Positions 34,831 to 43,206 of a DNA stretch of 64,000 nt are shown here, piece by piece. Position 1 is the stretch's first letter; each line of letters starts with the position of its first letter. The stretch lies in contig CADAUZ010000008.1 in the NCBI GenBank assembly GCA_902791215.1, forward strand, positions 1 through 64,000, given 5' to 3'. Origin of the DNA: Oscillospiraceae bacterium (lineage in GTDB: Bacteria > Bacillota > Clostridia > Oscillospirales > Oscillospiraceae). The translations under genes were made by a program, and so were the position numbers. The notes under the pieces are model-generated. The model was not told the DNA's origin and made no database searches. It saw only the letters and a list, made by a program, of their open reading frames with translations.

Positions 34831-35562
34831 ATGACTTCAACCTTCCTGTGGGCTCTCGCGGGTACACAGTTTATTTTTCTCATGACGACGCTCGGCGCGT
34901 CGCTGGTGTTCTTCCTGCGCTCTTCAGCGCCGCGCTTTCAGACCGTTCTGCCCGGCTTTGCGGGCGGGGTGATGGCGGCGGCCTCGGTGTGGAGTCTGCT
35001 GCTGCCCGCCATCGAGCAGGTAAGCGCCGAAGGGCGGCTGCCCGCGTGGCTGCCCGCGGCGGCAGGGCTTGTGCTCGGCGCGCTCTTTCTCACGGCGGCG
35101 GACGCCCTGCAGGGCGGCGCGCGGGGGCGGGACCGCATGCTCTTTACCGCCATCACGCTCCACAACATCCCTGAGGGCATGGCGGTGGGCCTCGCCTTCG
35201 CCCTCGCCGCCGACGGGGAGGGGCTGGCCGCGGCGCTGGCGCTTGCCCTCGGCATCGGCATACAGAACTTTCCCGAGGGAGCGGCGGTGTCTCTGCCGCT
35301 TCGCAGCCGGGGCATGGGGCGGGGCAAAGCGTTTCTCTGGGGCATGGGCTCCGGCGCGGTGGAGCCGGTATTCGGGATGCTGGCGGTGTTCGCCGCCTCG
35401 CTCATACACCCCGCCATGCCTTGGCTCCTGAGCTTTTCCGCCGGGGCCATGCTCTATGTCACGGCGCACGAGCTCTGTCCCGAGGCCGCCGACCGGGCCG
35501 GGTCGCTTGCCTTCATCGGCGGCTTCGCGCTGATGATGGCGCTGGACGTTGCGTTAACATAG
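34831..35562 (+). CDS. ZIP family divalent metal transporter
   Basis: 243 residues with about eight membrane helices and a short loop after helix 3. The ZIP metal-site motifs HNIPEGMAVG (about 111-120, helix 4) and QNFPEGAAVSLPL (helix 5) are present, and HELCPEA sits in a later helix. These bind Zn2+ or Fe2+ during transport into the cell; the bacterial group is ZupT-like, sometimes listed as GufA-type. Its start codon directly follows a terminator T-run, so it may be expressed by read-through from the sigma operon or from an unseen promoter inside the terminator. Confidence 0.92.
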   Translation: MTSTFLWALAGTQFIFLMTTLGASLVFFLRSSAPRFQTVLPGFAGGVMAAASVWSLLLPAIEQVSAEGRLPAWLPAAAGLVLGALFLTAADALQGGARGRDRMLFTAITLHNIPEGMAVGLAFALAADGEGLAAALALALGIGIQNFPEGAAVSLPLRSRGMGRGKAFLWGMGSGAVEPVFGMLAVFAASLIHPAMPWLLSFSAGAMLYVTAHELCPEAADRAGSLAFIGGFALMMALDVALT

Positions 35563-35581
35563 ACAAATTTGCATGGTAATT

Positions 35582-35600
35582 CTTGTGAAGTTTTCACAAG
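35582..35600. promoter_or_regulatory. Palindrome TTGTGAA-GTT-TTCACAA upstream of rnf (possible Rex- or Crp/Fnr-like operator)
   Basis: Arms CTTGTGAA and TTCACAAG are perfect inverted repeats with a 3-base centre. A Rex site has the same arms but a 4-base centre, so this is one base short. A second half-site TTGTGATAAAC follows at about 35615. No T-run follows, so a terminator is unlikely. Confidence 0.4.
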
Positions 35601-35661
35601 ATCGCCCTTGCCTTGTGATAAACTTGTCATGAAAAATTACGAAAATTTCCGATGAAAAAAG

Positions 35662-35689
35662 TAGACACCGCTCCTGTTCTTATGATAAT
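35662..35689 (+). promoter_or_regulatory. Predicted promoter of the rnf operon
   Basis: TAGACA, 16-base spacer, GATAAT, followed by an AT-rich leader and rnfC about 48 bases later. Confidence 0.5.
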
Positions 35690-35737
35690 ATAAGTAAGTA
35701 AACTCCGTACCACGTAAAATGTAACGAGGTGAAGTGT

Positions 35738-37084
35738 ATGGCATTTAAATTTAAGGGCGGTGTCCATCCCGATTACCGGAAGCATCCCGAGATTCCCGTG
35801 ACCGTGATCGCACCGCCGCAGCAGGTCGTCATCCCCATGGCGCAGCACATCGGCGCCCCCTGCACCCCGCTGGTGAAAAAGGGCGACCATGTGAACATGT
35901 ACCAGAAGATCGGCGAGAATTCCGCGCCTGTCTCCGCGCCCGTCCACGCCTCCGTCTCCGGCACGGTCGTGGCCGTGGAGCCGAGGCCCCATCCCCTCGG
36001 GGATATGGTCATGTCCGTTGTGATCGAAAACGACGGGCTTGACACACCCGAGCTCCTGCCGCCGCTGACCGAGGATCAGCTCAAAGACCCCCTGTCCATT
36101 CTCCAGCGCATCCGCGAGGCCGGTGTCGTCGGCATGGGCGGGGCCATGTTCCCCACCGCCTTCAAAATTTCCAGCGGCATCGGCAAGGTGGACACGCTCA
36201 TCATCAACGGGGCCGAGTGCGAGCCCTACATCAACGGCGACCACCTCACCATGCGCTACCATCCGGACGAGCTTCTGAAGGGTATCGAGCTTGCCCGCAT
36301 CGCGCAGGGTGTGAACAAGGTCTACTACGGCATCGAGAAGAACAAGCAGGACGCCATTGACCTGCTCAATGCTCACGGCGCGAAGGAGATGGGCATCATC
36401 ATTGAGCCCGAGAGCACGCTCTACCCCCAGGGCGGCGAGAAAATGCAGATCAAGGCCATGACCAACCGTGAGGTCAAGCCCGGCGGGCTGCCCGCGGGCG
36501 TCGGCTGCTGCGTCATTTCCACCCGCACCGCGTATGCCATCTATCAGGCATGTTATGAGGGCAAGAGCGTAATCGAGCGCATCGTCACCGTCGACGGCAG
36601 CGCGATCAAGCTTCCCGTCAACGCCGTGATCCGCGTCGGCACCAGCTTCGGCTATATCGCCGAGCAGTGCGGCGGCTTTGTGCGCACCCCGCGCAAGATC
36701 GTCCTGGGCGGGCCGATGATGGGTATCTGCGCCACCACGCTCGACGCGGTCACCGTCAAGGGCACCGCCGGCGTCCTCTTCTTCACCGAGGATGAGGACC
36801 GCACCGTGGAGGAACCCACCTGCATCCGCTGCGGCAAGTGCATCAATGTGTGTCCCATGCGCCTTGAGCCGACCTACATGTACCAGTATTACAAGAAACG
36901 CGACTTTGAAATGCTGGAGAAGTACCACGTCACCGACTGCATCGAGTGCGGCAGCTGCACCTTCCGCTGCCCGGCGCGCATGCCGCTGACCCATGCATTC
37001 AAGACCGCCAAGCTCATGATCCAGGCCAAGAACGCCAAGGAGAAGGCCAAAGCGGAAGCCGCGAAGAAGGAGGCCGGAAAATGA
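35738..37084 (+). CDS. rnfC: Rnf complex subunit RnfC
   Basis: 448 residues. Order: N-terminal barrel-like domain (FKGGVHPDYRK...SGTVVAVEPRPHPLGD), a Rossmann-like FMN/NADH-binding domain (GVVGMGGAMFPTAFKI, INGAECEPYINGD), SLBB-like region, and a C-terminal pair of [4Fe-4S] clusters (CIRCGKCINVCP and CIECGSCTFRCPARMPL). A Lys/Ala-rich coiled tail ends the protein. RnfC is the peripheral subunit that receives or delivers electrons to NAD(H). ATG after GAGGT. The stop overlaps the rnfD start as ATGA. Confidence 0.97.
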   Translation: MAFKFKGGVHPDYRKHPEIPVTVIAPPQQVVIPMAQHIGAPCTPLVKKGDHVNMYQKIGENSAPVSAPVHASVSGTVVAVEPRPHPLGDMVMSVVIENDGLDTPELLPPLTEDQLKDPLSILQRIREAGVVGMGGAMFPTAFKISSGIGKVDTLIINGAECEPYINGDHLTMRYHPDELLKGIELARIAQGVNKVYYGIEKNKQDAIDLLNAHGAKEMGIIIEPESTLYPQGGEKMQIKAMTNREVKPGGLPAGVGCCVISTRTAYAIYQACYEGKSVIERIVTVDGSAIKLPVNAVIRVGTSFGYIAEQCGGFVRTPRKIVLGGPMMGICATTLDAVTVKGTAGVLFFTEDEDRTVEEPTCIRCGKCINVCPMRLEPTYMYQYYKKRDFEMLEKYHVTDCIECGSCTFRCPARMPLTHAFKTAKLMIQAKNAKEKAKAEAAKKEAGK

Positions 37085-38079
37085 ACGAGAAGAAAGAACG
37101 CATGATCTTTGATGTCACGTACCAGCCCCAGGTACGCACCGTGCGCGACACCCAGCGCATCATGCTCGACGTGATCATCGCCACGCTTCCCATCGTGGGC
37201 TTCGGCGTGTACCGCTACGGCTGGCACGCGCTGCTGCTGGTGGTTTCGAGCATGGCCGCCGCCGTGTTCTTTGAGTGGGCCTACCGCAGGCTCCTCAAAA
37301 AGTCCATCACCATAGACGATCTGTCCGCCGCGGTCACGGGCCTGCTGCTCGTGATGGTGCTGCCCCCGCAGACGCCCGTGTGGATGGCGGTCATCGGCGA
37401 CTTCTTTGCCATTGTCATCGTCAAGCAGCTCTACGGCGGCATCGGCAAGAACTTCTTAAACCCCGCCCTCGCGGGCCGCGCGTTTCTGACCGCGTCCTAT
37501 TCGGGCGTGCTGACCGTCGTGGTCATCGACGGCGTCACCTCCGCCACCCCGCTGGGCTACCTCTACGGCGACGCGCCGATGCCCTTCACCCTGGCGCAGA
37601 GCTTCTTCGGCGCCATCCCCGGCAGCATCGGCGAGATCAGCTCCTTTGCCATCCTCGCGGGCGCGGCCTACCTCATCGCCCGCAAGGTCATCCGCTGGCG
37701 TATCCCGGCCTCCGTCATCGGCACCGTCTTCGTGCTGAGCTTTCTCGGCGGGCACGCGGGCTACAGCCGCTTTGAGTGGGCGCTGCAGAACGTTTGCGCG
37801 GGCGGCGTGATGTTCACCGGCATCTTCATGGCCACCGACTACTCTACCTCCCCCGTCACCATCAACGGCCAGATCATCTACGGCATCGGCATCGGGGCGC
37901 TGACCATGCTCATCCGCTACTTCGGCGGCTATGCCGAGGGCTGCTCCTACGCCATCCTCATCATGAACCTCACCACCTGGGCCCTTGACAAGCTCTGCCA
38001 CCGCCGCCAGTTCGGCGTGTCCCGCAAAGACTTTTATCTGAGCAAAAAGGCGAAGAAGAACAAGGAGGCCGTGTCATGA
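37081..38079 (+). CDS. rnfD: Rnf complex subunit RnfD
   Basis: 332 residues from the ATG that overlaps the rnfC stop. About ten membrane helices are seen. The covalent-FMN segment is VTSATPLGYLYG (about residues 154-165), where most RnfD/NqrB proteins have SGATPL; here the motif reads TSATPL, keeping the acceptor Thr. YGGIGKNFLNPALAGRAFL is the conserved quinone/flavin-side helix. RnfD is part of the ion-pumping membrane core that couples ferredoxin oxidation to Na+ or H+ export. The stop overlaps the rnfG start (ATGA). Confidence 0.97.
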   Translation: MNEKKERMIFDVTYQPQVRTVRDTQRIMLDVIIATLPIVGFGVYRYGWHALLLVVSSMAAAVFFEWAYRRLLKKSITIDDLSAAVTGLLLVMVLPPQTPVWMAVIGDFFAIVIVKQLYGGIGKNFLNPALAGRAFLTASYSGVLTVVVIDGVTSATPLGYLYGDAPMPFTLAQSFFGAIPGSIGEISSFAILAGAAYLIARKVIRWRIPASVIGTVFVLSFLGGHAGYSRFEWALQNVCAGGVMFTGIFMATDYSTSPVTINGQIIYGIGIGALTMLIRYFGGYAEGCSYAILIMNLTTWALDKLCHRRQFGVSRKDFYLSKKAKKNKEAVS

Positions 38080-38615
38080 ATAAAATTCTGAAGCTTGCCC
38101 TCGTTCTTCTCGCCGTCAGCGCCATCGTCGCGGGCGTGCTCGGCGTCATCAACGAGCTGACCTACCCCGTCATCGACGCGCAGAAGCAGGCCAAGACCGC
38201 CGAGGCTTTCGCCAGCGTCCTCAAGGCCGACCGCTTCGACGAGATCGAGTTTGATAACCCCGACTTCCCCACCGTGCTCACCGTACATAAGGCGGAGGGT
38301 GTCGGCTACGTCGTGACCTCCAAGTTCTCCGGCGCGCAGGGCAACATCACCCTCGCCGTCGGCGTGGACAACGACTACAAGTGCACCGGCATCTCCGTCA
38401 TCGAGCATTCCGAGACCTCCGGCCTCGGCGCCAACGCCGCCAGCACCGGCGAGGTCGGCGTGAACTTCCGCAAGCAGTTTGTCGGCCAGGACGAGAGCAT
38501 CGCGCTCTCTAACGCCGGCGGCAGCATCGACGCCCTGACCGGCGCGACCATCACCTCCCGTGCCATCACGGAGGCCGTCGCGACCAGCATCCAGGCCGTC
38601 AAAACTCTGGGTTAA
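38076..38615 (+). CDS. rnfG: Rnf complex subunit RnfG
   Basis: 179 residues, with an N-terminal membrane anchor (ILKLALVLLAVSAIVAGVLGVIN) and an outside FMN-binding domain. The covalent flavin motif is DALTGATITSRA (about 160-171), with TGAT as the usual S/TGAT Thr acceptor site. HSETSGLGANA is the other conserved loop. It carries electrons within the membrane complex. The start is coupled to rnfD by a 4-base overlap. Confidence 0.96.
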   Translation: MNKILKLALVLLAVSAIVAGVLGVINELTYPVIDAQKQAKTAEAFASVLKADRFDEIEFDNPDFPTVLTVHKAEGVGYVVTSKFSGAQGNITLAVGVDNDYKCTGISVIEHSETSGLGANAASTGEVGVNFRKQFVGQDESIALSNAGGSIDALTGATITSRAITEAVATSIQAVKTLG

Positions 38616-38629
38616 GGAGGGCTGAGAGA

Positions 38630-39322
38630 ATGGACCGTAAAAAACAGTTTACCGAAGGCCTGATCACCAATAACCCCGTCCTTGTTCAGCAGATCGGCAT
38701 GTGCGCCACCATGGCCATCACCACCACGCTCTTCAACGGCGTCGGCATGGGCCTGTCGGTGCTCATCATCCTCACCTGCTGCAACGTGGTTATCTCCGCC
38801 ATCCGGCATATCATCCCGGGCGAAATTCGCCTTGCGATCTTCGTGGTCGTCATCGCGGGCTTCGTCACCATCGTGGACCTGCTGCTGCAGGCCTTCGTCC
38901 CCGCGCTGAGTGAAGCGTTGGGCGTGTTTATCCCGCTCATCGTCGTCAACTGCATCATCATCGGCCGCGCGGAGGCTTTCTGCCAGAAGATGCCCGTCAA
39001 GGACTCCTTCTTCGACGGTATCTTCCAGGGTCTGGGCTACACCTGCGTGCTGATCGTGATGTGCGTCGTGCGTGAGTTTCTGGGCTCCGGGCGCTTCGGC
39101 GGCGGCCTCATAGACATCTCCAACGGCTTCCGCTTCACCCTCGACGGCACCGGCGCCGGCATCCAGATCTTCCCCGAGAGCTACGGCGCATCCATCCTGT
39201 CCCTCCCCTTCGGCGGCTTCCTCACACTCGGTTTCCTGATCGCCGCCATGCAGTACGCGCTGAAAAAGGCCGAGGACAAGAAGGCCAAAAAAGCGGAGAA
39301 AGAGAAGGAGGCTGAGAAGTAA
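38630..39322 (+). CDS. rnfE: Rnf complex subunit RnfE
   Basis: 230 residues with six membrane helices. FTEGLITNNPVLVQQIGMCATMAIT at the N-terminus and IVVNCIIIGRAEAFCQKMPVKDSFFDGIFQGLGYT in the middle are the RnfE/NqrD hallmark, and Cys in symmetrical half-helices is the site of an intramembrane iron-sulfur centre shared with RnfA. The C-terminal tail is Lys/Glu-rich. RBS AAGGAGGGC is 14 bases into the gap after rnfG. The stop overlaps the rnfA start by one base (TAATG). Confidence 0.97.
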   Translation: MDRKKQFTEGLITNNPVLVQQIGMCATMAITTTLFNGVGMGLSVLIILTCCNVVISAIRHIIPGEIRLAIFVVVIAGFVTIVDLLLQAFVPALSEALGVFIPLIVVNCIIIGRAEAFCQKMPVKDSFFDGIFQGLGYTCVLIVMCVVREFLGSGRFGGGLIDISNGFRFTLDGTGAGIQIFPESYGASILSLPFGGFLTLGFLIAAMQYALKKAEDKKAKKAEKEKEAEK

Positions 39323-39909
39323 TGCTTAGCAATATCATTCAGATCTCGCTGGGAGCGATCCTGATCAACAACTTCATCTTCTCCCAGTTCCTCGGCTGCT
39401 GCCCGTTTCTGGGCTGCTCCAACAAGGTGGACACCGCCCTCGGCATGGGCCTTGCGGTCGTGTTCGTCATGGGTCTCGCCTCCGCCATCTGCTGGGTCAT
39501 CAACGAGTACATCCTCGTCGCCCTGCATCTGGAGTTTTTGCAGACCCTCGCCTTCATCCTGGTCATTGCGGCGCTGGTGCAGTTTGTGGAGATGTTCCTG
39601 AAAAAGATGGTCCCGTCGCTGTACTCCGCCCTCGGTATCTTCCTCCCCCTCATCACCACCAACTGCGCCGTTCTCGGCGTGGTGCTGCTGAACGTCCAGA
39701 ACAACTACAACTTCATCGAGTCCCTGGTCTACGGCATCACCGGCGGCATCGGCTTCCTGCTCGCCATCGTCCTCTTTGCAAGCGTGCGTGAGCGCGTGGA
39801 GTTTGCCGAGTATCCCGAGTGCTTCCGCGGCTTCTCCATCTGCCTTGTCTCCGCCGCGCTCGTGGCGCTGGCCTTCATGGGCTTCAGCGGCATGGCCATC
39901 CCGGTATAA
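39322..39909 (+). CDS. rnfA: Rnf complex subunit RnfA
   Basis: 195 residues with six membrane helices. LINNFIFSQFLGCCPFLGCSNKVDTALGMG and LPLITTNCAVLGVVLLN are the RnfA/NqrE hallmarks, and the Cys pairs probably hold the shared intramembrane centre with RnfE. The topology is inverted relative to RnfE. The start overlaps the rnfE stop by one base, suggesting tightly balanced production of the two partners. Confidence 0.97.
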   Translation: MLSNIIQISLGAILINNFIFSQFLGCCPFLGCSNKVDTALGMGLAVVFVMGLASAICWVINEYILVALHLEFLQTLAFILVIAALVQFVEMFLKKMVPSLYSALGIFLPLITTNCAVLGVVLLNVQNNYNFIESLVYGITGGIGFLLAIVLFASVRERVEFAEYPECFRGFSICLVSAALVALAFMGFSGMAIPV

Positions 39910-39924
39910 GGAGGGCGTGAAGCT

Positions 39925-40722
39925 ATGAAAACGATACTTCTTTCCATGCTCGTCCTCGGTGTGCTGGGCGGTGTCTTCGGCGCGCTGCTGGCCTTTGCCT
40001 CCAAGATCTTCCACGTTGAGGTCGACCCCAAGCAGGCCGCCGTGCGTGAAGTCCTCGCGGGCGCCAACTGCGGCGGCTGCGGCTACCCCGGCTGTGACGG
40101 CTACGCCGCCGCGGTCGCCAAGGGCGAGGCCCCCTGCAACAAGTGCGTCGCGGGCGGCGCGGCAGTGGCCGAGAAAGTCTCCGAGATCATGGGCGTGTCC
40201 GCCGACGCTGCCGACAAAATGGTCGCCTTCGTCCCCTGCTCCGGCTGCGAGGGTGTGGCGGAAAAGCGCTTCAACTACACCGGCCCCATCGACTGCCAGG
40301 CCGCCATGCTCTTCGGCGGCAAGAGCAACAAGCTCTGCACCTTCGCCTGCATCGGTCTCGGCAACTGCGAGCGCGCCTGCCAGTTTGACGCCATGCATGT
40401 CGTAAACGGCATCGCGCATGTCGACCGCTCCAAGTGCGTCGGCTGCGGCGCATGTGTGGACACCTGCCCCAAGAACATCGTGAAGCTCATTCCCGACAGC
40501 CTCCGCATCCATCCCGCCTGCTCCAGCCACGACAAGGGCGGCGTCGTGATGAAGGTCTGCACGGCGGGCTGTATCGGCTGCATGAAGTGTCAGCGCGAGT
40601 GCCCGGCGGGCGCCATCGTCGTCAAAGACGCCCTGGCCGAAGTCGATCCCGAAAAGTGCATCGGCTGCGGCAAATGCGCCGAGGTCTGCCCGAGACACAT
40701 CATCACGGACTTCACCGCGTAA
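39925..40722 (+). CDS. rnfB: Rnf complex subunit RnfB (iron-sulfur)
   Basis: 265 residues. One N-terminal membrane anchor (ILLSMLVLGVLGGVFGALLAF) precedes a first cluster (NCGGCGYPGCDGYAAAVAKG, then CNKC) and a set of CxxCxxC motifs (CTFACIGLGNCERAC, CVGCGACVDTCP, CTAGCIGCMKCQRECP, CIGCGKCAEVCP). RnfB takes electrons from ferredoxin, which PFOR (nifJ, left end) can reduce. RBS AAGGAGGGC. It is the last gene of the operon and is followed by a strong terminator. Confidence 0.97.
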   Translation: MKTILLSMLVLGVLGGVFGALLAFASKIFHVEVDPKQAAVREVLAGANCGGCGYPGCDGYAAAVAKGEAPCNKCVAGGAAVAEKVSEIMGVSADAADKMVAFVPCSGCEGVAEKRFNYTGPIDCQAAMLFGGKSNKLCTFACIGLGNCERACQFDAMHVVNGIAHVDRSKCVGCGACVDTCPKNIVKLIPDSLRIHPACSSHDKGGVVMKVCTAGCIGCMKCQRECPAGAIVVKDALAEVDPEKCIGCGKCAEVCPRHIITDFTA

Positions 40723-40738
40723 AACATATCCTTATAGC

Positions 40739-40767
40739 AAAAAAGCTCCCGTTTTGGGAGCTTTTTT
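40739..40767 (+). terminator. Terminator of the rnf operon
   Basis: AAAAAAGCTCCC / GGGAGCTTTTTT with a five-base loop, a strong bidirectional terminator. Confidence 0.95.
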
Positions 40768-40782
40768 GTTATGTATTTTTAT

Positions 40783-40815
40783 CATCCTGAGTGAAACGAA
40801 GGATCTTGCCTGATG
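40783..40815. repeat. Partial repeat, family 2
   Basis: TCATCCTGAGTGAAACGAAGGATCTTGCC: the left half of the family 2 repeat, next to the kinase stop codon. Confidence 0.6.
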
Positions 40816-40820
40816 ATCAC

Positions 40821-43118
40821 TCACTCGGTAAATCCGGCGTCCCTGGCTTTCTGGTACCACTCATCCGCCTTGGCGCTGTCCGCCGTCACGCCCTGACCGT
40901 TCCGGTACATATCGCCGAGCCCGTGCATGGCGGCCGCGTCTCCGGCGTCGGCGGCCTTCCGGAACCACGTCAGCGCCTGTGTGTAATCCTGCTCCACACC
41001 GTAGCCCAGATAATAGATCAGTCCCAGATTGCGCGCTCCGGCGCTGCTTCCGTTGTCCGCCGCCTTCCGAAGCCATTCTGTTGCGGCGGCCATATCCTGT
41101 TCCACGAGCTTGCCGTCGGCATACAGGATGCCGATGTTGTTCATTGCCGTGGCATCTCCGGCATCAGCGGCCTTTTGATACCAGCTCAGAGCCTCACGGC
41201 CGTCCTTCTCCACGCCGTATCCCTGCTCATACATCGAGCCGATCGCTGTCATTGCGGAGGGAATTCCCGCATCCGCCGCCTTGGTATACCAGCGCAGCGC
41301 TTCACGGTAATCCCGCTCGACGCCCATAGCCATGGCATAGTGATTGCCGACATTATACATGGCCTGTGCATCCCCGGCTTCGGCCGCCTTCCGATACCAC
41401 GACAGCGCTTCCGTATTGTCTCCGGCTTCGGCCGCGGTCCGGCCGCGTTCGTACATCGCCGCGGCATCGTTCTCCGGTGCGGGCTCGCGCTCGGGCGCAG
41501 CTGCGGGCGTTGCTTCCGGTGTCGCCTCGGGCGCGGCCTTCGGCGTCGCCTCGGGCGTGGCCTTCGGTGTCGCCTCGGGCGTTGCTTCCGGTGTCGCCTC
41601 GGGCGTGGCCTCCGGTGTCGCCTCGGGCGTTGCTTCCGGTGTCGCTTCGGGCGTGGCTTCCGGTGTCGCTTCGGGCGTGGCTTCCGGTGTCGCCTCGGGC
41701 GTGGCCTCGGCCATGACCGCTGCCGTTTCCTCTGCCGCCGGCTGAGCCGGGTCCGGCAGAGAGGCAGGCTTGGACAGTCTTCCGAGCAGGAAGCCGATCG
41801 CCACGAGCAGGATCGCCGCAAGGATCATTGCGGGATGAAAAGCGCTCTTTTTCTTCTCCGGCGCCGGTGCGGCGGGCGCGGCTTTCACAGCCTGCGGTTT
41901 TGTATTTGTCTGCGGCGCTTCCGCAGCTTTCTGCCGCGTTTCCGTATTCGTCTGCGGCGCTTCCGCAGCTTTCTGCCGCGTTTCCGTATTCGTCCGCGGC
42001 GCTTCCGCAGCTTTCTGCCGCGTTTCCGTATTCGTCCGCGGCGCTTCCGCAGCTTTCTGTCGTGTCTCCGTATTCGTCCGCGGCGCTTCCGCAGCTTTCT
42101 GTCGTGTCTCCGTATTTGCCTGCGGCGGCTCCGGCAGCGTTGTCCCGGCCGCTGCCGTCAGCTCCTCCAGCAGTACATGCATGCTCCGGCAGCGCTCCTC
42201 CGGTCTTACGGCAAGGCCCTTTTCCAGTACCGCCGCGAAGGGAGCCGTCAGGCCGCTGTAATCGACCTGTTCTCCTTTGAGGCGCTCTCTGGGCGTCGGC
42301 AGCACGCTTCCCGTGATGCAGTAATAGATCGTGGCACACATGGCATACACATCTGTCCACGGGCCGATCGTTCCCTTCGCCCGGTACTGTTCCATCGGGC
42401 TGAAGCCCTGGCTCACTGCCCTGACAGCGGCCCTGCCGTTTGTATACTGCCCGCTCGTCACCAGATCCTTCGCCGCGCCCATATTCAGCAGCACCAGCTC
42501 GCCTGCCGGTGTGTACATGAGATTGTCTGGCTTGATGTCCCGGTGGATGATCCCCTGCCCGTGCGCCTGTTCAAGATCCTGCATCACGGGCGCCATCAAA
42601 GCAGCACATTCCGCTTCGCTCAGGACCTTCTGCGTCCGGACCAGTCTGTCTCCGAGTGTCTCGCCTTCAACAAAGTCCATGACGATATAGGCCGTCTCGT
42701 TTTCACGGAAGGCAGCCTGCACGCCCGCCACATGCTTGAGCTCCCGCAGCTTGCCTGCATTCTGTGCCTCATCGACGAAGCTCTGGCAGCAGTCCCTGAG
42801 CCTCTGCGCATTCTCGTCGCTGCCCCAGTGTACGGCGCCGCTGTCCGGCATCGTGCGTGAGGCTCCCCCCGCGGGGTAGTATTCTTTGATGCATACCGGA
42901 ACATCCAGCCACGAATCAAAGCCCAGGTAGGTGATGCCGAAGCCGCCCTGTCCCATGGATCGGCCCACCGTATATCGTCCGTTCAAGACCGTGCCGCATT
43001 TGAGCATATGTTCCGGCTGCTTTTCCGGGCCGCTCGTGTTGTCAAATCCGCAGTGCGGGCACACGGCCCCGGGCGCGTCCAGCTCCCGTATACAGCCGTA
43101 ACAGCGTTTGAATTCCAT
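40821..43118 (-). CDS. Kinase-like Sel1-repeat membrane protein with a non-canonical DFG site
   Basis: 765 residues from the ATG 9 bases after GGAGG. Order: zinc ribbon (CYGCIRE...CPHCGF), Hanks-type kinase domain (about 48-340) with glycine loop GQGGFGITYLG, Lys78 in VCIKEYYP and HRDIKPDN (Asp194). The DFG motif is replaced by Asn212-Met-Gly (LNMGAAKDL), losing the Mg-binding Asp. A linker of about five NTETRQKAAEAPR units follows, one membrane span (MILAAILLVAIGFLLG), a long TPEA repeat stalk, and six Sel1 repeats at the C-terminus. Topology suggests the kinase part inside and Sel1 outside. It may be a pseudokinase or bind ATP differently. Both repeat stretches can vary in length. Confidence 0.9.
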   Translation of the reverse strand: MEFKRCYGCIRELDAPGAVCPHCGFDNTSGPEKQPEHMLKCGTVLNGRYTVGRSMGQGGFGITYLGFDSWLDVPVCIKEYYPAGGASRTMPDSGAVHWGSDENAQRLRDCCQSFVDEAQNAGKLRELKHVAGVQAAFRENETAYIVMDFVEGETLGDRLVRTQKVLSEAECAALMAPVMQDLEQAHGQGIIHRDIKPDNLMYTPAGELVLLNMGAAKDLVTSGQYTNGRAAVRAVSQGFSPMEQYRAKGTIGPWTDVYAMCATIYYCITGSVLPTPRERLKGEQVDYSGLTAPFAAVLEKGLAVRPEERCRSMHVLLEELTAAAGTTLPEPPQANTETRQKAAEAPRTNTETRQKAAEAPRTNTETRQKAAEAPRTNTETRQKAAEAPQTNTETRQKAAEAPQTNTKPQAVKAAPAAPAPEKKKSAFHPAMILAAILLVAIGFLLGRLSKPASLPDPAQPAAEETAAVMAEATPEATPEATPEATPEATPEATPEATPEATPEATPEATPEATPEATPKATPEATPKAAPEATPEATPAAAPEREPAPENDAAAMYERGRTAAEAGDNTEALSWYRKAAEAGDAQAMYNVGNHYAMAMGVERDYREALRWYTKAADAGIPSAMTAIGSMYEQGYGVEKDGREALSWYQKAADAGDATAMNNIGILYADGKLVEQDMAAATEWLRKAADNGSSAGARNLGLIYYLGYGVEQDYTQALTWFRKAADAGDAAAMHGLGDMYRNGQGVTADSAKADEWYQKARDAGFTE
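41506..41712. repeat. 12/24-bp minisatellite coding the TPEA stalk
   Basis: Tandem units of about 24 bp (GCCTCGGGCGTTGCTTCCGGTGTC-like, here in parts of 12) keep frame and code repeated Thr-Pro-Glu-Ala. About 15 Thr-Pro-(Glu/Lys)-Ala units; some diverged to TPKA. Confidence 0.85.
41901..42128. repeat. 42-bp minisatellite coding the linker
   Basis: Five full copies of a 42-bp unit (period 42, multiple of 3) with third-position differences only in a few places, coding TNTETRQKAAEAPR. Confidence 0.85.
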
Positions 43119-43166
43119 TTTCTCTCCCTCCGGTCCTTCATATTTCTTACAGTTTATCACAGAAAA

Positions 43167-43198
43167 CGCGCCGCCGCAATAAGGTATGCAGCGGCGCG
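43167..43198 (-). terminator. Terminator after the 43.2-44.8 kb membrane gene
   Basis: CGCGCCGC / GCGGCGCG, a 16-base loop, followed on the minus strand by TTTTCT. It starts 9 bases past the stop. Confidence 0.65.
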
Positions 43199-43206
43199 GG
43201 TCAGTA

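Noticed and set aside
35582-35600. Intrinsic terminator after the ZIP gene
   Set aside because: The stem has no T-run after it; a regulatory palindrome fits better.
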